Assembly: GCF_002900365.1 (NCBI RefSeq)
Contig: NZ_CP025979.1
Span: 682,001 to 746,000 of the forward strand
Direction of reading: 5' to 3'
From: Escherichia marmotae
Lineage (GTDB): Bacteria > Pseudomonadota > Gammaproteobacteria > Enterobacterales > Enterobacteriaceae
DNA: 64,000 bases
Both the position numbers and the translations under genes were made by a program. The notes under the pieces are model-generated. The model was given only the letters and a program-made list of their open reading frames with translations, was not told the DNA's origin and searched no databases. This document shows positions 1-9,696 of the stretch, in pieces. Position 1 is the stretch's first letter. Each line of letters begins with the position of its first letter.

Positions 1-550
1 CTGCTTTAGAGGCGATCATACCGTTTACAGAATCTTCCAGCGCCACGCAGGCCAGCGGATCAATACCCAGCTTTGCTGCGCAGTCGAGATACACTTGCGG
101 GTGCGGTTTGCTGTAAGGCAGTTTTTCTGCGGAGGCGAGGGCATCGAAACTGTCACGTAAGTCAAACATGGTCAGCACTTTTTCCAGCATATGTAACGGC
201 GACGCAGAGGCCAGGCCAACCAATAAACCGTGTTCTTTGCACAGCGCAACGGCCTCACGCACACCAGGCAGTAATGGCCGAGTCTCTTCAACCAGTGAAA
301 TGGCACGAGCAATAACCCGTTCTACCACTTCCTGACGACCCGGCCCACGCCACGGTTGTCGGGCGTACCACAGATCAACCACCATATCGATGCGTAAACC
401 TAAGGTGTCCGGTAGCTCGTTACGACGGGAGATGTCCACCCCCAGGCTTGCCATCACATCCAGTTCGGCTCGATCCCATAAAGGTTCAGAGTCGATAAGT
501 AATCCATCCATATCGAAAATTGCAGCAAGAATCTGTCGCGGGGTTGACAT
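1..550 (-). CDS. hxpB: Hexitol phosphatase B (HAD family), C-terminus cut by window edge
   Basis: Reading on the minus strand from the ATG at 548-550 gives MSTPRQILAAIFDMDGLLID, with the HAD nucleophile motif DMDGLLIDSE, then LASASPLHML (motif II) and VALEDSVNGM near the edge. About 183 of the usual 222 codons are present; the last part of the Rossmann fold lies outside the window. In E. coli HxpB (formerly YniC) is a cytoplasmic Mg-dependent sugar-phosphate phosphatase acting on 2-deoxyglucose-6-phosphate and hexitol phosphates. It is divergent from yniB across about 146 bp. The identity is recognised from K-12 sequence and is secure. Confidence 0.95.
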   Translation of the reverse strand, partial: MSTPRQILAAIFDMDGLLIDSEPLWDRAELDVMASLGVDISRRNELPDTLGLRIDMVVDLWYARQPWRGPGRQEVVERVIARAISLVEETRPLLPGVREAVALCKEHGLLVGLASASPLHMLEKVLTMFDLRDSFDALASAEKLPYSKPHPQVYLDCAAKLGIDPLACVALEDSVNGMIASKA

Positions 551-696
551 TACAACCTCTCCTTTAGAGCATTAAGTGTAAGGTATTAAGCAGTGCTTAT
601 GATTAAGCGCCTATCATATCGCCTTTAAAGAATGGGCGAAAACAGATATCTACAGGTAAACTAAGTGAATCGACGCGTCTTAATCAAGGAGAACTC

Positions 697-1233
697 ATGA
701 CGTATCAACAAGCTGGACGCATTGCTGTTTTGAAAAGGATTTTCGGTTGGGTGATTTTTATACCCGCACTGATCTCTACGCTGATTTCTTTGCTGAAATT
801 TATGAATACCCGGCAGGAAAATCAGGAAGGCATTAATGCGGTCATGCTCGACTTTACCCATGTCATGATCGATATGATGCAGGCGAATACGCCTTTTTTG
901 AATCTGTTCTGGTACAACTCACCGACGCCCAATTTTAATGGCGGTGTGAATATTATGTTCTGGGTGATTTTCATCCTGATATTTGTTGGACTTGCGTTGC
1001 AAGACTCCGGTGCCCGTATGAGCCGCCAGGCGCGTTTCTTACGTGAAGGTGTTGAGGATCAACTCATTCTGGAGAAGGCTAAAGGAGACGAGGGATTAAC
1101 GCGTGAACAGATTGAGTCACGCATTGTTGTTCCGCACCATACCATTTTCTTGCAGTTTTTTTCACTCTATATCTTGCCGGTCATTTGTATTGCTGCTGGG
1201 TATGTGTTTTTTTCTCTGCTTGGGTTTATTTAA
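697..1233 (+). CDS. yniB: Inner membrane protein YniB
   Basis: A 178-aa protein nearly identical to K-12 YniB as I recall it. It has a hydrophobic segment near residues 13-35, another near 90-108 and a C-terminal one near 150-175, with a charged soluble stretch (QARFLREGVEDQLILEKAKG) between the last two, so it is probably a polytopic inner-membrane protein. No catalytic motif is visible and its function is unknown. An AAGGAGAA ribosome binding site sits just before the ATG. It converges with yniA, and a shared hairpin separates the two stops. Confidence 0.93.
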   Translation: MTYQQAGRIAVLKRIFGWVIFIPALISTLISLLKFMNTRQENQEGINAVMLDFTHVMIDMMQANTPFLNLFWYNSPTPNFNGGVNIMFWVIFILIFVGLALQDSGARMSRQARFLREGVEDQLILEKAKGDEGLTREQIESRIVVPHHTIFLQFFSLYILPVICIAAGYVFFSLLGFI

Positions 1234-1235
1234 TC

Positions 1236-1262
1236 AAAAGGCCGCGCGAAGCGGCCATTATC
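1236..1262. terminator. Bidirectional terminator between yniB and yniA
   Basis: A GC-rich inverted repeat (GGCCGC GCGAA GCGGCC) lies in the 40 bp between the convergent stops, with an A-run on the left flank that would give a U-tract for the yniA transcript. Confidence 0.7.
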
Positions 1263-1273
1263 ATCAACTCACA

Positions 1274-2134
1274 TCATGCCGCTAATAATCTATCCAGTGA
1301 CTGCTGAGCAATAACCAAATGCTGCCCGCCAAACAACCTTGCACGATTAAGTAACGTGTAGAGCTGGTAAATTGGTTGACGTTCGAGGAAATCTGCCGGT
1401 AGCGGTGAAACTGACTGATAGCCGTCATAGATTTGCGGCGGTTGTTCAGTGTGCAGCGGCAACATCGCCAGATCGCACTCTCTGTCGCCCCAGTAACAAG
1501 CGGGATCGAAGATGTACGGGCCATTCGGACCCAGCGCACAGTTTCCGGACCATAAATCACCGTGTAACAGTGACGGCTGCGGCTGATGTGAGGCCAGACG
1601 TTGCTGAATGTGTTCGACGATGGCGTCGATATTGCCGAAGGCGATCCCTTTTTCTGCCGCCAGTTCCAGTTGCCAGCCAATACGTTGTTCAGCAAAAAAC
1701 GTTGCCCAGCGACGTTGCCAGGTGTTGGGTTGTGGAGTAGTCGAAAGTGCGTTATCGAAATCGAGGCCAAATTGTGGCTGATCACTCCATTGATGCAGGC
1801 GCGCAATTTGCTGCCCTAAAATAAATGCGTTATGTGCATCCAACGGGCGAGGCGGGAGATAGTCCATCACCAAAAAACTGTAGTCCCGGTCAGCGCCAAC
1901 AGCCCAGACTCTGGGCACAGTAACGGTTTTACTGCGTGATAATAATTCCAGTTGATCGGCTTCGGCGGTAAAACCGGAAAGCAGGTCCCTTTCATCACAT
2001 TTGACGAAAAAATCACGTCCAGCATAGCGCAAATGCCATGCGGCATGGACTTCCCCGCCAGGCAGTTCATTACGCAGTTCGATTTCGCCTTCACCTAACT
2101 GCTCGCTCAAAAGACGACTGATTGCCTGCCACAT
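1274..2134 (-). CDS. yniA: Fructosamine-kinase-like phosphotransferase YniA
   Basis: A 286-aa protein of the fructosamine-kinase/APH-like fold. The N-lobe carries the FVKCDERDLL segment (phosphate-anchoring lysine). The C-lobe carries the Brenner motif LLHGDLWSGNC near residue 190 and IFDPACYWGDRECDLAM near 208-224, supplying the catalytic and metal-binding aspartates. Relatives phosphorylate ketoamines or small sugars; the E. coli substrate is not established to my knowledge. Length is normal for the family. The ATG at 2132-2134 is preceded by GGGAGAGAC. Confidence 0.93.
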   Translation of the reverse strand: MWQAISRLLSEQLGEGEIELRNELPGGEVHAAWHLRYAGRDFFVKCDERDLLSGFTAEADQLELLSRSKTVTVPRVWAVGADRDYSFLVMDYLPPRPLDAHNAFILGQQIARLHQWSDQPQFGLDFDNALSTTPQPNTWQRRWATFFAEQRIGWQLELAAEKGIAFGNIDAIVEHIQQRLASHQPQPSLLHGDLWSGNCALGPNGPYIFDPACYWGDRECDLAMLPLHTEQPPQIYDGYQSVSPLPADFLERQPIYQLYTLLNRARLFGGQHLVIAQQSLDRLLAA

Positions 2135-2239
2135 GATGTCTCTCCCATGTTGTCTGCCAGATCATAAAGTTAGCGCAAGAATGCGGTGAAAAAACACGAG
2201 CTAACGCACACCACAGACTGATTATTGCCCAAAAACCAT

Positions 2240-2530
2240 TTATTTTCTGTCGCTATACCATTTCTCCCAGGTGGTGATTGTGATTTCCGGGGATTTGCCG
2301 GTTGCACTTTGGGTAAGCCCGGCAACCAGCTCTCTTATTTCATCTTCATTTTGAGTACTGATAAGCCCAAAGGTGTTCGTTCCCAGCTCATGGATATTTC
2401 CGTCATCATCCGTCATGGTCAGTAAAAAACCGTCGCGTGTCAGAAAGTTATTTAACTCATTAATTTCAGTTAATGTGTCTTCATGCAACATGACGGTAAT
2501 GACATAACGGACAAGGTCGCCACCGGCCAT
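2240..2530 (-). CDS. ydiZ: Small conserved protein YdiZ
   Basis: A 96-aa soluble, acidic protein recognised as YdiZ. It begins MAGGDLVRYVITVML and has no membrane segment or catalytic motif; the repeated pattern of acidic turns (NELNNFL, DDDGNIHELG) suggests a compact alpha/beta domain. Function unknown. A GAGGTGAATT ribosome binding site precedes the ATG. It lies downstream of pfkB on the same strand with a gap of about 100 bp. Confidence 0.88.
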   Translation of the reverse strand: MAGGDLVRYVITVMLHEDTLTEINELNNFLTRDGFLLTMTDDDGNIHELGTNTFGLISTQNEDEIRELVAGLTQSATGKSPEITITTWEKWYSDRK

Positions 2531-2630
2531 AATTCACCTCTTTGTTATCACGTGATTTTTTAGCATAGTCGGAGAAACGCGTTGCCGACAGGTTTGTGGT
2601 GATTCCCCCAATGTTGGGGGAATATCTCTA

Positions 2631-3560
2631 TTAGTGGGAAAGGTAAGCGTAAATTTTTTGCGTATCGTCATGGGAGCACAGGCGAGTTCCTTGATTGAGC
2701 GTGGCGGCACTACCTGCGGCTACGCCAAAACGAACCATTTCTTCAAGAGGGGCATTTTCCGCCAGCTTCAGCGTCATCGCGCCGACCATGCTGTCACCTG
2801 CACCGACGGTACTCTGGCTTTTCACCGGTGGCGGCACTACCTGAATACAGTTTTCGCTGTCCACTCCCAACGCCCCTTGCGGGCCAAGAGAAACAACAAC
2901 CCGTTTGGCCTTACCACTATTTACGATTTCCTGCGCGGCTTTGCGCACATCATCTGGCTGGGTGAGTTCGCGATTGACCAGTGCGCTGAGCTCTTTCTGG
3001 TTAGGTTTCACCAGTTCGATATTGCCAATGGCCAGTGCCGCGCTTAGTGCATCGCCGGAACTGTCGACAATGCAACGAATCCCTTGTTTTTGTGCAGCGG
3101 AGATAAGTTGAGTTAATTTTTCCAGCTTCACACCTGGGGGCAGACTGCCGCTTATGACCAGGATAGCCCCAGATTCAATTTCCAGAACCTGTTCTTCAAG
3201 TTGACGAAATTCATCTTCACTTAACGTCGCGCCAGGCATGACAAATCGGTACTGCTCACCCGTAGATTCTACATGTACGTGCAGATTCTGGCGGGTCCAG
3301 TCTTTTGCTTCGACAGTGGCGACCGGGACATTTTCATCAGCCAGCAGTGAAACCAGATGTTCGCCGGTTGCGCCGCCAGCCGGGAAGATTGCCGTGGCGC
3401 TACCCCCAAGGTGAGCAATGGCGCGGGCGACGTTAATACCGCCGCCACCAGGCTCAAACACCGGGGCGGTACAGCGCAGTTTTCCTTCGGGATAAATTTG
3501 TGGGGTAATTGTTGCGCTATCGAGAGAAGGCGCAAGTGTCAACGTATAGATACGTACCAT
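2631..3560 (-). CDS. pfkB: 6-phosphofructokinase II
   Basis: A 309-aa PfkB/ribokinase-family enzyme that phosphorylates fructose-6-phosphate in glycolysis; in E. coli it is the minor isozyme, the main one being PfkA. The signatures are intact: the glycine-rich GGGGINVARA near residue 38 and the C-terminal GAGDSMVGA, whose aspartate is the catalytic base. Two ATGs lie in tandem (3561-3563 and 3558-3560). The GGAGGA sequence is too close to the first, so I use the second, as in K-12. About 280 bp of AT-rich DNA separate it from the divergent ydiY. Confidence 0.97.
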   Translation of the reverse strand: MVRIYTLTLAPSLDSATITPQIYPEGKLRCTAPVFEPGGGGINVARAIAHLGGSATAIFPAGGATGEHLVSLLADENVPVATVEAKDWTRQNLHVHVESTGEQYRFVMPGATLSEDEFRQLEEQVLEIESGAILVISGSLPPGVKLEKLTQLISAAQKQGIRCIVDSSGDALSAALAIGNIELVKPNQKELSALVNRELTQPDDVRKAAQEIVNSGKAKRVVVSLGPQGALGVDSENCIQVVPPPVKSQSTVGAGDSMVGAMTLKLAENAPLEEMVRFGVAAGSAATLNQGTRLCSHDDTQKIYAYLSH

Positions 3561-3846
3561 CATTTCCTCCTATAGGCTGATTTCAGTCTGGCACTGAATC
3601 AGTGGAAAGTGAAGAAATTAACAATATGATTTATTGGATATTTATATAAAATTAATCGGGTAAAGATATATAAATAAATATCTGTTTTCGCAATGTGCTT
3701 ATTCAAAAAATGAAATAAGAAGTCATTGCTAAGTTTTTCACTCCTTTTTATAATTTGTTACCTTTCCAGGGACGCTACTCTTTGATCCTCAAGAAAGTTT
3801 CCGGGACCGCGATGGTCTCTTTTTTTGTTGTACGGACTTTTAATAA

Positions 3847-4605
3847 ATGAAGCTTTTGAAGACAGTTCCTGCCATCGTTATGTTGGCGGGGGGTATGTTT
3901 GCGTCTCTGAATGCAACTGCCGATGATTCCGTTTTTACTGTCATGGACGACCCTGCCAGCGCCAAAAAACCTTTCGAAGGTAATCTGAATGCAGGTTACC
4001 TTGCACAATCAGGTAACACGAAAAGTTCTTCACTAACGGCTGATACCACTATGACCTGGTATGGGTATACTACTGCCTGGTCGCTGTGGGGGAACGCCAG
4101 CAATACGTCTTCTAATGATGAACGTTCTTCGGAAAAATATGCGGTGGGCGGGCGTAGCCGTTTTAATTTAACTGACTATGACTATTTATTTGGTCAGGCT
4201 AGTTGGCTGACAGACCGTTATAACGGTTATCGCGAACGCGATGTGCTGACTGCGGGTTATGGTCGCCAGTTTTTGAATGGTCCGGTACACAGTTTCCGCT
4301 TTGAATTCGGTCCTGGCGTGCGTTACGACAAATATACCGACAATGCCAGTGAAACTCAGCCGCTGGGTTATGCTTCCGGGGCTTATGCGTGGCAGTTGAC
4401 CGACAACACTAAATTTACCCAAGGTGTTTCCGTCTTTGGCGCGGAAGACACGACGTTAAACTCGGAAAGCGCGCTGAATGTTGCCATCAATGAGCATTTC
4501 GGTCTTAAAGTGGCTTACAACGTCACGTGGAACTCTGAACCGCCTGAATCGGCTCCAGAACATACTGACCGCCGAACAACGTTATCGCTGGGATATAAAA
4601 TGTAA
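3847..4605 (+). CDS. ydiY: Outer-membrane-type salt-stress-induced protein YdiY
   Basis: A 252-aa protein with a typical signal peptide (residues 1-25, ending NATADDS) followed by alternating aromatic and polar strands (GYLAQSGNTKSSS, FGQASWLTDRYNGY, TTLSLGYKM), the pattern of a small beta-barrel of the DUF481 family. The aromatic-ended final strand fits an outer-membrane barrel. In E. coli it is described as acid- or salt-inducible, with unknown molecular role. It stands alone, downstream of a long AT-rich region that could hold its promoter and converging with yniD. Confidence 0.92.
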   Translation: MKLLKTVPAIVMLAGGMFASLNATADDSVFTVMDDPASAKKPFEGNLNAGYLAQSGNTKSSSLTADTTMTWYGYTTAWSLWGNASNTSSNDERSSEKYAVGGRSRFNLTDYDYLFGQASWLTDRYNGYRERDVLTAGYGRQFLNGPVHSFRFEFGPGVRYDKYTDNASETQPLGYASGAYAWQLTDNTKFTQGVSVFGAEDTTLNSESALNVAINEHFGLKVAYNVTWNSEPPESAPEHTDRRTTLSLGYKM

Positions 4606-4610
4606 CTATT

Positions 4611-4645
4611 ACTGCCGGACTGCGACGTGCGGTCTGGCTTTTACG
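4611..4645 (+). terminator. Probable terminator after ydiY
   Basis: The inverted repeat CCGGACTGC GACGT GCGGTCTGG followed by CTTTTA lies just after the ydiY stop. The stem is imperfect, so this is a moderate call. Confidence 0.55.
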
Positions 4646-4667
4646 TTAGCGGATAGAGTCTTACCAT

Positions 4668-4775
4668 TCAGCCCCAAATCATTGCTGCCCAACGCAGTAA
4701 CAGCATCGCGCCACAGATAGCCAGTAGTACCACCACCATCTTCCAGTGTTTTTTGTCAAAACGTTTTGTCGGCAT
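4668..4775 (-). CDS. yniD: Small membrane protein YniD (35 aa)
   Basis: A 35-codon frame on the minus strand begins MPTKRFDKKHWKMVVVLLAI and ends WAAMIWG. A basic N-terminus is followed by one hydrophobic helix (about residues 13-34), as in the small inner-membrane protein YniD of E. coli K-12, which I recognise by sequence and by its place between ydiY and thrS. Its function is unknown. It is too short for routine gene finding. Confidence 0.85.
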   Translation of the reverse strand: MPTKRFDKKHWKMVVVLLAICGAMLLLRWAAMIWG

Positions 4776-5029
4776 GCGATTTTCCTGCGTATTTCGAGTA
4801 GTCGATAATCGAGTGTAACAAAATGGGCAGGTGTTGCCTGTGTTGATTTATATCATATCGATCATGGTGATTGTCGCTTTGCCCGACAACAAATACCGTG
4901 TAAACTGCCAGGCGGTATTATCAGAAAGTGGGTGTAGGTCTGGCATCACCAACCGGTATGCTGTGACATATTTCGCAGAGTGAAGCGGGAATCAACCCAA
5001 ACCTTTTTGGTAAATTTCATATGAATCTT

Positions 5030-5070
5030 TGTATGTGATCTTTCGTGTGGGTCACCACTGCAAATAAGGA
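5030..5070 (+). promoter_or_regulatory. thrS translational operator (tRNA-Thr mimic) and ribosome binding site
   Basis: Just before thrS, the leader can fold GTGA-UC / GGTCAC around a loop containing CGT, which copies the tRNA-Thr anticodon arm. In E. coli, threonyl-tRNA synthetase binds this hairpin and blocks initiation on its own mRNA. The loop, the stem and the downstream AAGGA ribosome binding site (5065-5069) are all visible here, so autoregulation is expected to be retained. Confidence 0.8.
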
Positions 5071-5076
5071 TATAAC

Positions 5077-7005
5077 ATGCCTGTTATTACTCTTCCTGAT
5101 GGCAGCCAACGCCATTACGACCACGCTGTAAGCCCCATGGATGTTGCGCTGGACATTGGTCCAGGTCTGGCGAAAGCCTGTATCGCAGGGCGCGTTAATG
5201 GCGAACTGGTAGATGCGTGCGATTTGATTGAAAACGACGCTAAACTGGCGATCATTACCGCTAAAGACGAAGAAGGTCTGGAGATCATTCGTCACTCCTG
5301 CGCGCACCTGTTAGGGCACGCAATTAAACAACTTTGGCCGCATACCAAAATGGCAATCGGCCCGGTTATTGACAACGGTTTCTATTATGACGTTGATCTT
5401 GACCGCACGTTAACCCAGGAAGATGTCGAAGCACTCGAGAAGCGGATGCATGAGCTTGCTGAGAAAAACTACGACGTCATTAAGAAGAAAGTTAGCTGGC
5501 ACGAAGCGCGTGAAACGTTTGTTAAACGCGGCGAGAGCTATAAAGTCTCCATCCTGGACGAAAATATTGCCCATGATGACCTGCCGGGTCTCTATTTTCA
5601 TGAAGAATATGTCGATATGTGCCGCGGTCCGCACGTACCGAACATGCGTTTCTGCCATCACTTCAAACTGATGAAAACAGCAGGGGCTTACTGGCGCGGC
5701 GATAGCAACAACAAAATGTTGCAGCGTATTTACGGTACTGCGTGGGCAGACAAAAAAGCCCTCAACGCTTACCTGCAGCGCCTGGAAGAAGCCGCGAAAC
5801 GCGACCACCGTAAAATCGGTAAGCAGCTTGACCTGTACCATATGCAGGAAGAAGCGCCGGGTATGGTGTTCTGGCACAACGACGGCTGGACAATCTTCCG
5901 TGAACTGGAAGTGTTCGTACGTTCTAAACTGAAAGAGTACCAGTATCAGGAAGTAAAAGGTCCGTTCATGATGGACCGCGTCCTGTGGGAAAAAACCGGA
6001 CACTGGGAAAACTACAAAGATGCGATGTTCACCACGTCTTCAGAGAACCGTGAATACTGCATTAAGCCGATGAACTGCCCGGGTCACGTACAAATTTTCA
6101 ACCAGGGGCTGAAGTCGTATCGCGATCTGCCGCTGCGTATGGCCGAGTTCGGTAGCTGCCACCGTAACGAGCCGTCAGGTTCTCTGCATGGACTGATGCG
6201 TGTACGTGGTTTCACTCAGGACGACGCGCATATCTTCTGTACTGAAGAACAAATTCGCGATGAAGTTAACGGATGTATCCGTTTAGTCTATGATATGTAC
6301 AGCACTTTTGGCTTCGAGAAAATCGTGGTCAAACTTTCCACTCGTCCTGAAAAACGTATTGGCAGCGACGAAATGTGGGATCGTGCTGAGGCGGACCTGG
6401 CAGTTGCGCTGGAAGAAAACAACATCCCGTTTGAATATCAACTGGGTGAAGGCGCTTTCTACGGTCCGAAAATTGAATTTACCCTGTATGACTGCCTCGA
6501 TCGTGCATGGCAGTGCGGTACGGTACAGCTGGACTTCTCCTTGCCGTCTCGTCTGAGCGCCTCCTATGTGGGCGAAGACAACGAGCGTAAGGTTCCGGTA
6601 ATGATTCACCGCGCAATTCTGGGGTCTATGGAACGTTTCATCGGTATCCTGACCGAAGAGTTCGCTGGTTTCTTCCCGACCTGGCTTGCGCCGGTTCAGG
6701 TTGTTATCATGAACATTACTGATTCGCAGTCTGAATACGTTAACGAATTGACGCAAAAACTATCAAATGCGGGCATTCGTGTTAAAGCAGACTTGAGAAA
6801 TGAGAAGATTGGCTTTAAAATCCGCGAGCACACTTTGCGTCGCGTCCCGTATATGTTGGTCTGTGGTGATAAAGAGGTGGAATCTGGCAAAGTTGCCGTT
6901 CGCACCCGCCGTGGTAAAGACCTGGGAAGCATGGACGTAAATGAAGTGATCGAGAAGCTGCAACAAGAGATTCGCAGCCGCAGTCTTAAACAATTGGAGG
7001 AATAA
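5077..7005 (+). CDS. thrS: Threonine--tRNA ligase
   Basis: A 642-aa class II aminoacyl-tRNA synthetase that charges tRNA-Thr. Domain order: N-terminal TGS (residues 1-61), editing domain with HSCAHLLGHA and the C-terminal MCRGPHVP motif, catalytic core with PMNCPGHVQIF (zinc-ligand Cys), motif 2 around RMAEFGSCHRNEPSG and motif 3 HRAILGSMERF, then an anticodon-binding domain from about residue 535. It is the full E. coli length. It heads the thrS-infC-rpmI-rplT cluster; infC starts 3 nt after its stop. Confidence 0.99.
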   Translation: MPVITLPDGSQRHYDHAVSPMDVALDIGPGLAKACIAGRVNGELVDACDLIENDAKLAIITAKDEEGLEIIRHSCAHLLGHAIKQLWPHTKMAIGPVIDNGFYYDVDLDRTLTQEDVEALEKRMHELAEKNYDVIKKKVSWHEARETFVKRGESYKVSILDENIAHDDLPGLYFHEEYVDMCRGPHVPNMRFCHHFKLMKTAGAYWRGDSNNKMLQRIYGTAWADKKALNAYLQRLEEAAKRDHRKIGKQLDLYHMQEEAPGMVFWHNDGWTIFRELEVFVRSKLKEYQYQEVKGPFMMDRVLWEKTGHWENYKDAMFTTSSENREYCIKPMNCPGHVQIFNQGLKSYRDLPLRMAEFGSCHRNEPSGSLHGLMRVRGFTQDDAHIFCTEEQIRDEVNGCIRLVYDMYSTFGFEKIVVKLSTRPEKRIGSDEMWDRAEADLAVALEENNIPFEYQLGEGAFYGPKIEFTLYDCLDRAWQCGTVQLDFSLPSRLSASYVGEDNERKVPVMIHRAILGSMERFIGILTEEFAGFFPTWLAPVQVVIMNITDSQSEYVNELTQKLSNAGIRVKADLRNEKIGFKIREHTLRRVPYMLVCGDKEVESGKVAVRTRRGKDLGSMDVNEVIEKLQQEIRSRSLKQLEE

Positions 7006-7008
7006 GGT

Positions 7009-7841
<833 letters not shown>

Positions 7842-7871
7842 GCCGTTAACGTTTTTTAACTTTTTAATTAG

Positions 7872-8249
<378 letters not shown>

Positions 8250-8256
8250 GCCAGTT

Positions 8257-8287
8257 GAAAGAGGGAGCTTGTCTCCCTCTTTTCGTT
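8257..8287 (+). terminator. Terminator after rplT
   Basis: AGAGGGAG CTTGT CTCCCTCT followed by TTTCGTTT: a good intrinsic terminator ending the infC-rpmI-rplT transcript before the pheM leader. Confidence 0.85.
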
Positions 8288-8371
8288 TCAACACTATCAG
8301 AACATTGACTTTTATCGTCGTAGCCTTTTCAATAAAGGTCTTTTGAAAAGTTCCAAAAGGTAACGCAAGCA

Positions 8372-8416
8372 ATGAATGCTGCTATTTTCCGCTTCTTTTT
8401 TTACTTTAGCACCTGA
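8372..8416 (+). CDS. pheM: phe operon leader peptide
   Basis: A 14-codon frame [14 protein letters not shown] with five phenylalanines (four of them in FRFFFYF). It is the classic attenuation leader: when charged tRNA-Phe is scarce, ribosomes stall at the Phe codons and prevent formation of the terminator downstream, raising pheST expression. The TAACGCAAGCA upstream gives a weak ribosome binding site. It matches K-12 PheM exactly as far as I recall. Confidence 0.95.
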
Positions 8417-8464
8417 CTCCAGGAGGCTAGCGCGTGAGAAGAGAAACGGAAAACAGCGCCTGAA

Positions 8465-8488
8465 AGCCTCCCAGTGGAGGCTTTTTTT
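8465..8488 (+). terminator. pheST attenuator
   Basis: AGCCTCC CAGT GGAGGCT followed by seven T. This intrinsic terminator lies 49 nt after the pheM stop and is the attenuator for pheST-ihfA. Confidence 0.92.
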
Positions 8489-8512
8489 GTATGCGCGTTC
8501 TGAAAAATAAAA

Positions 8513-8652
8513 AGCCTGTCTCATCAGGCGTAATTGTCGCAGTCAGTTTGGACACGGCCAGCGCGGAGAAACCGGAGCGTACTTAAGTACGTGAGGATTT
8601 CGAGCACTGTCCGGGACAAAATGGCAAGTAAAATAGCCTGATGGGATAGGCT
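8513..8652. repeat. 140-nt inverted-repeat element in the pheST leader
   Basis: Arms at 8513-8529 and 8636-8652 are complementary over 17 nt with two G-U wobbles, and each arm can also form its own small hairpin. Between them lie a perfect 14-bp palindrome CGTACTTAAGTACG (8578-8591) and further imperfect pairing (TTTGGACACGG against GTCCGGGACAAA). The whole block could therefore fold as a long stem. It looks like a dispersed non-coding repeat unit in the leader between attenuator and pheS. I believe K-12 has a similar leader, so it is probably not new to this strain. Confidence 0.6.
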
Positions 8653-8698
8653 CTAAGTCCAACGAACCAGTGTCACCACCGACACAATGAGGAAAACC

Positions 8699-9682
8699 AT
8701 GTCACATCTCGCAGAACTGGTTGCCAGTGCGAAGGCGGCCATTAGCCAGGCGTCAGATGTTGCCGCGTTAGACAATGTGCGCGTCGAATATTTGGGTAAA
8801 AAAGGGCACTTGACCCTTCAGATGACGACCCTGCGTGAGCTGCCGCCAGAAGAGCGTCCGGCAGCCGGTGCGGTTATCAACGAAGCAAAAGAGCAGGTGC
8901 AGCAGGCGCTGAATGCGCGTAAAGCCGCGCTGGAAAGCGCGGCGTTGAATGCGCGTCTGGCAGCAGAAACTATTGATGTCTCCTTGCCGGGGCGTCGTAT
9001 TGAAAACGGCGGTCTGCATCCGGTGACCCGTACTATCGACCGTATCGAAAGTTTCTTCGGTGAGCTTGGCTTTACCGTGGCTACCGGGCCGGAAATCGAA
9101 GACGATTATCATAACTTTGATGCTCTGAACATTCCAGGTCACCACCCGGCGCGCGCTGACCACGACACTTTCTGGTTTGATGCTACTCGCCTGCTGCGTA
9201 CCCAGACGTCTGGCGTACAGATCCGCACCATGAAAGCCCAGCAGCCACCGATTCGTATCATCGCACCTGGCCGTGTTTATCGTAACGACTACGACCAGAC
9301 TCACACACCGATGTTCCATCAGATGGAAGGCCTGATTGTTGACACCAACATCAGCTTTACCAACCTGAAAGGCACACTGCACGACTTCCTGCGTAACTTC
9401 TTTGAAGAAGATTTGCAGATCCGCTTCCGTCCTTCCTACTTCCCGTTCACCGAACCGTCTGCAGAAGTGGACGTTATGGGTAAAAACGGCAAATGGTTGG
9501 AAGTGCTGGGTTGCGGCATGGTGCATCCAAATGTGCTGCGTAACGTCGGTATCGACCCGGAAGTTTACTCCGGTTTTGCCTTTGGGATGGGGATGGAGCG
9601 CCTGACTATGTTGCGTTACGGCGTCACCGACCTGCGTTCATTCTTCGAAAACGATCTGCGTTTCCTCAAACAGTTTAAATAA
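8699..9682 (+). CDS. pheS: Phenylalanine--tRNA ligase alpha subunit
   Basis: A 327-aa catalytic subunit of the (alpha-beta)2 enzyme that charges tRNA-Phe. The N-terminal coiled coil (residues 1-85) precedes the class II core with motif 2 (RVYRNDYDQTHTPMFHQMEG) and motif 3 (GFAFGMGMERLTML). I use ATG 8699 (MSHLAEL), which is preceded by ATGAGGAAAACC; the upstream in-frame ATG at 8687 overlaps that ribosome binding site. It is separated from pheT by 14 nt. Confidence 0.98.
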   Translation: MSHLAELVASAKAAISQASDVAALDNVRVEYLGKKGHLTLQMTTLRELPPEERPAAGAVINEAKEQVQQALNARKAALESAALNARLAAETIDVSLPGRRIENGGLHPVTRTIDRIESFFGELGFTVATGPEIEDDYHNFDALNIPGHHPARADHDTFWFDATRLLRTQTSGVQIRTMKAQQPPIRIIAPGRVYRNDYDQTHTPMFHQMEGLIVDTNISFTNLKGTLHDFLRNFFEEDLQIRFRPSYFPFTEPSAEVDVMGKNGKWLEVLGCGMVHPNVLRNVGIDPEVYSGFAFGMGMERLTMLRYGVTDLRSFFENDLRFLKQFK

Positions 9683-9696
9683 GGCAGGAATAGATT

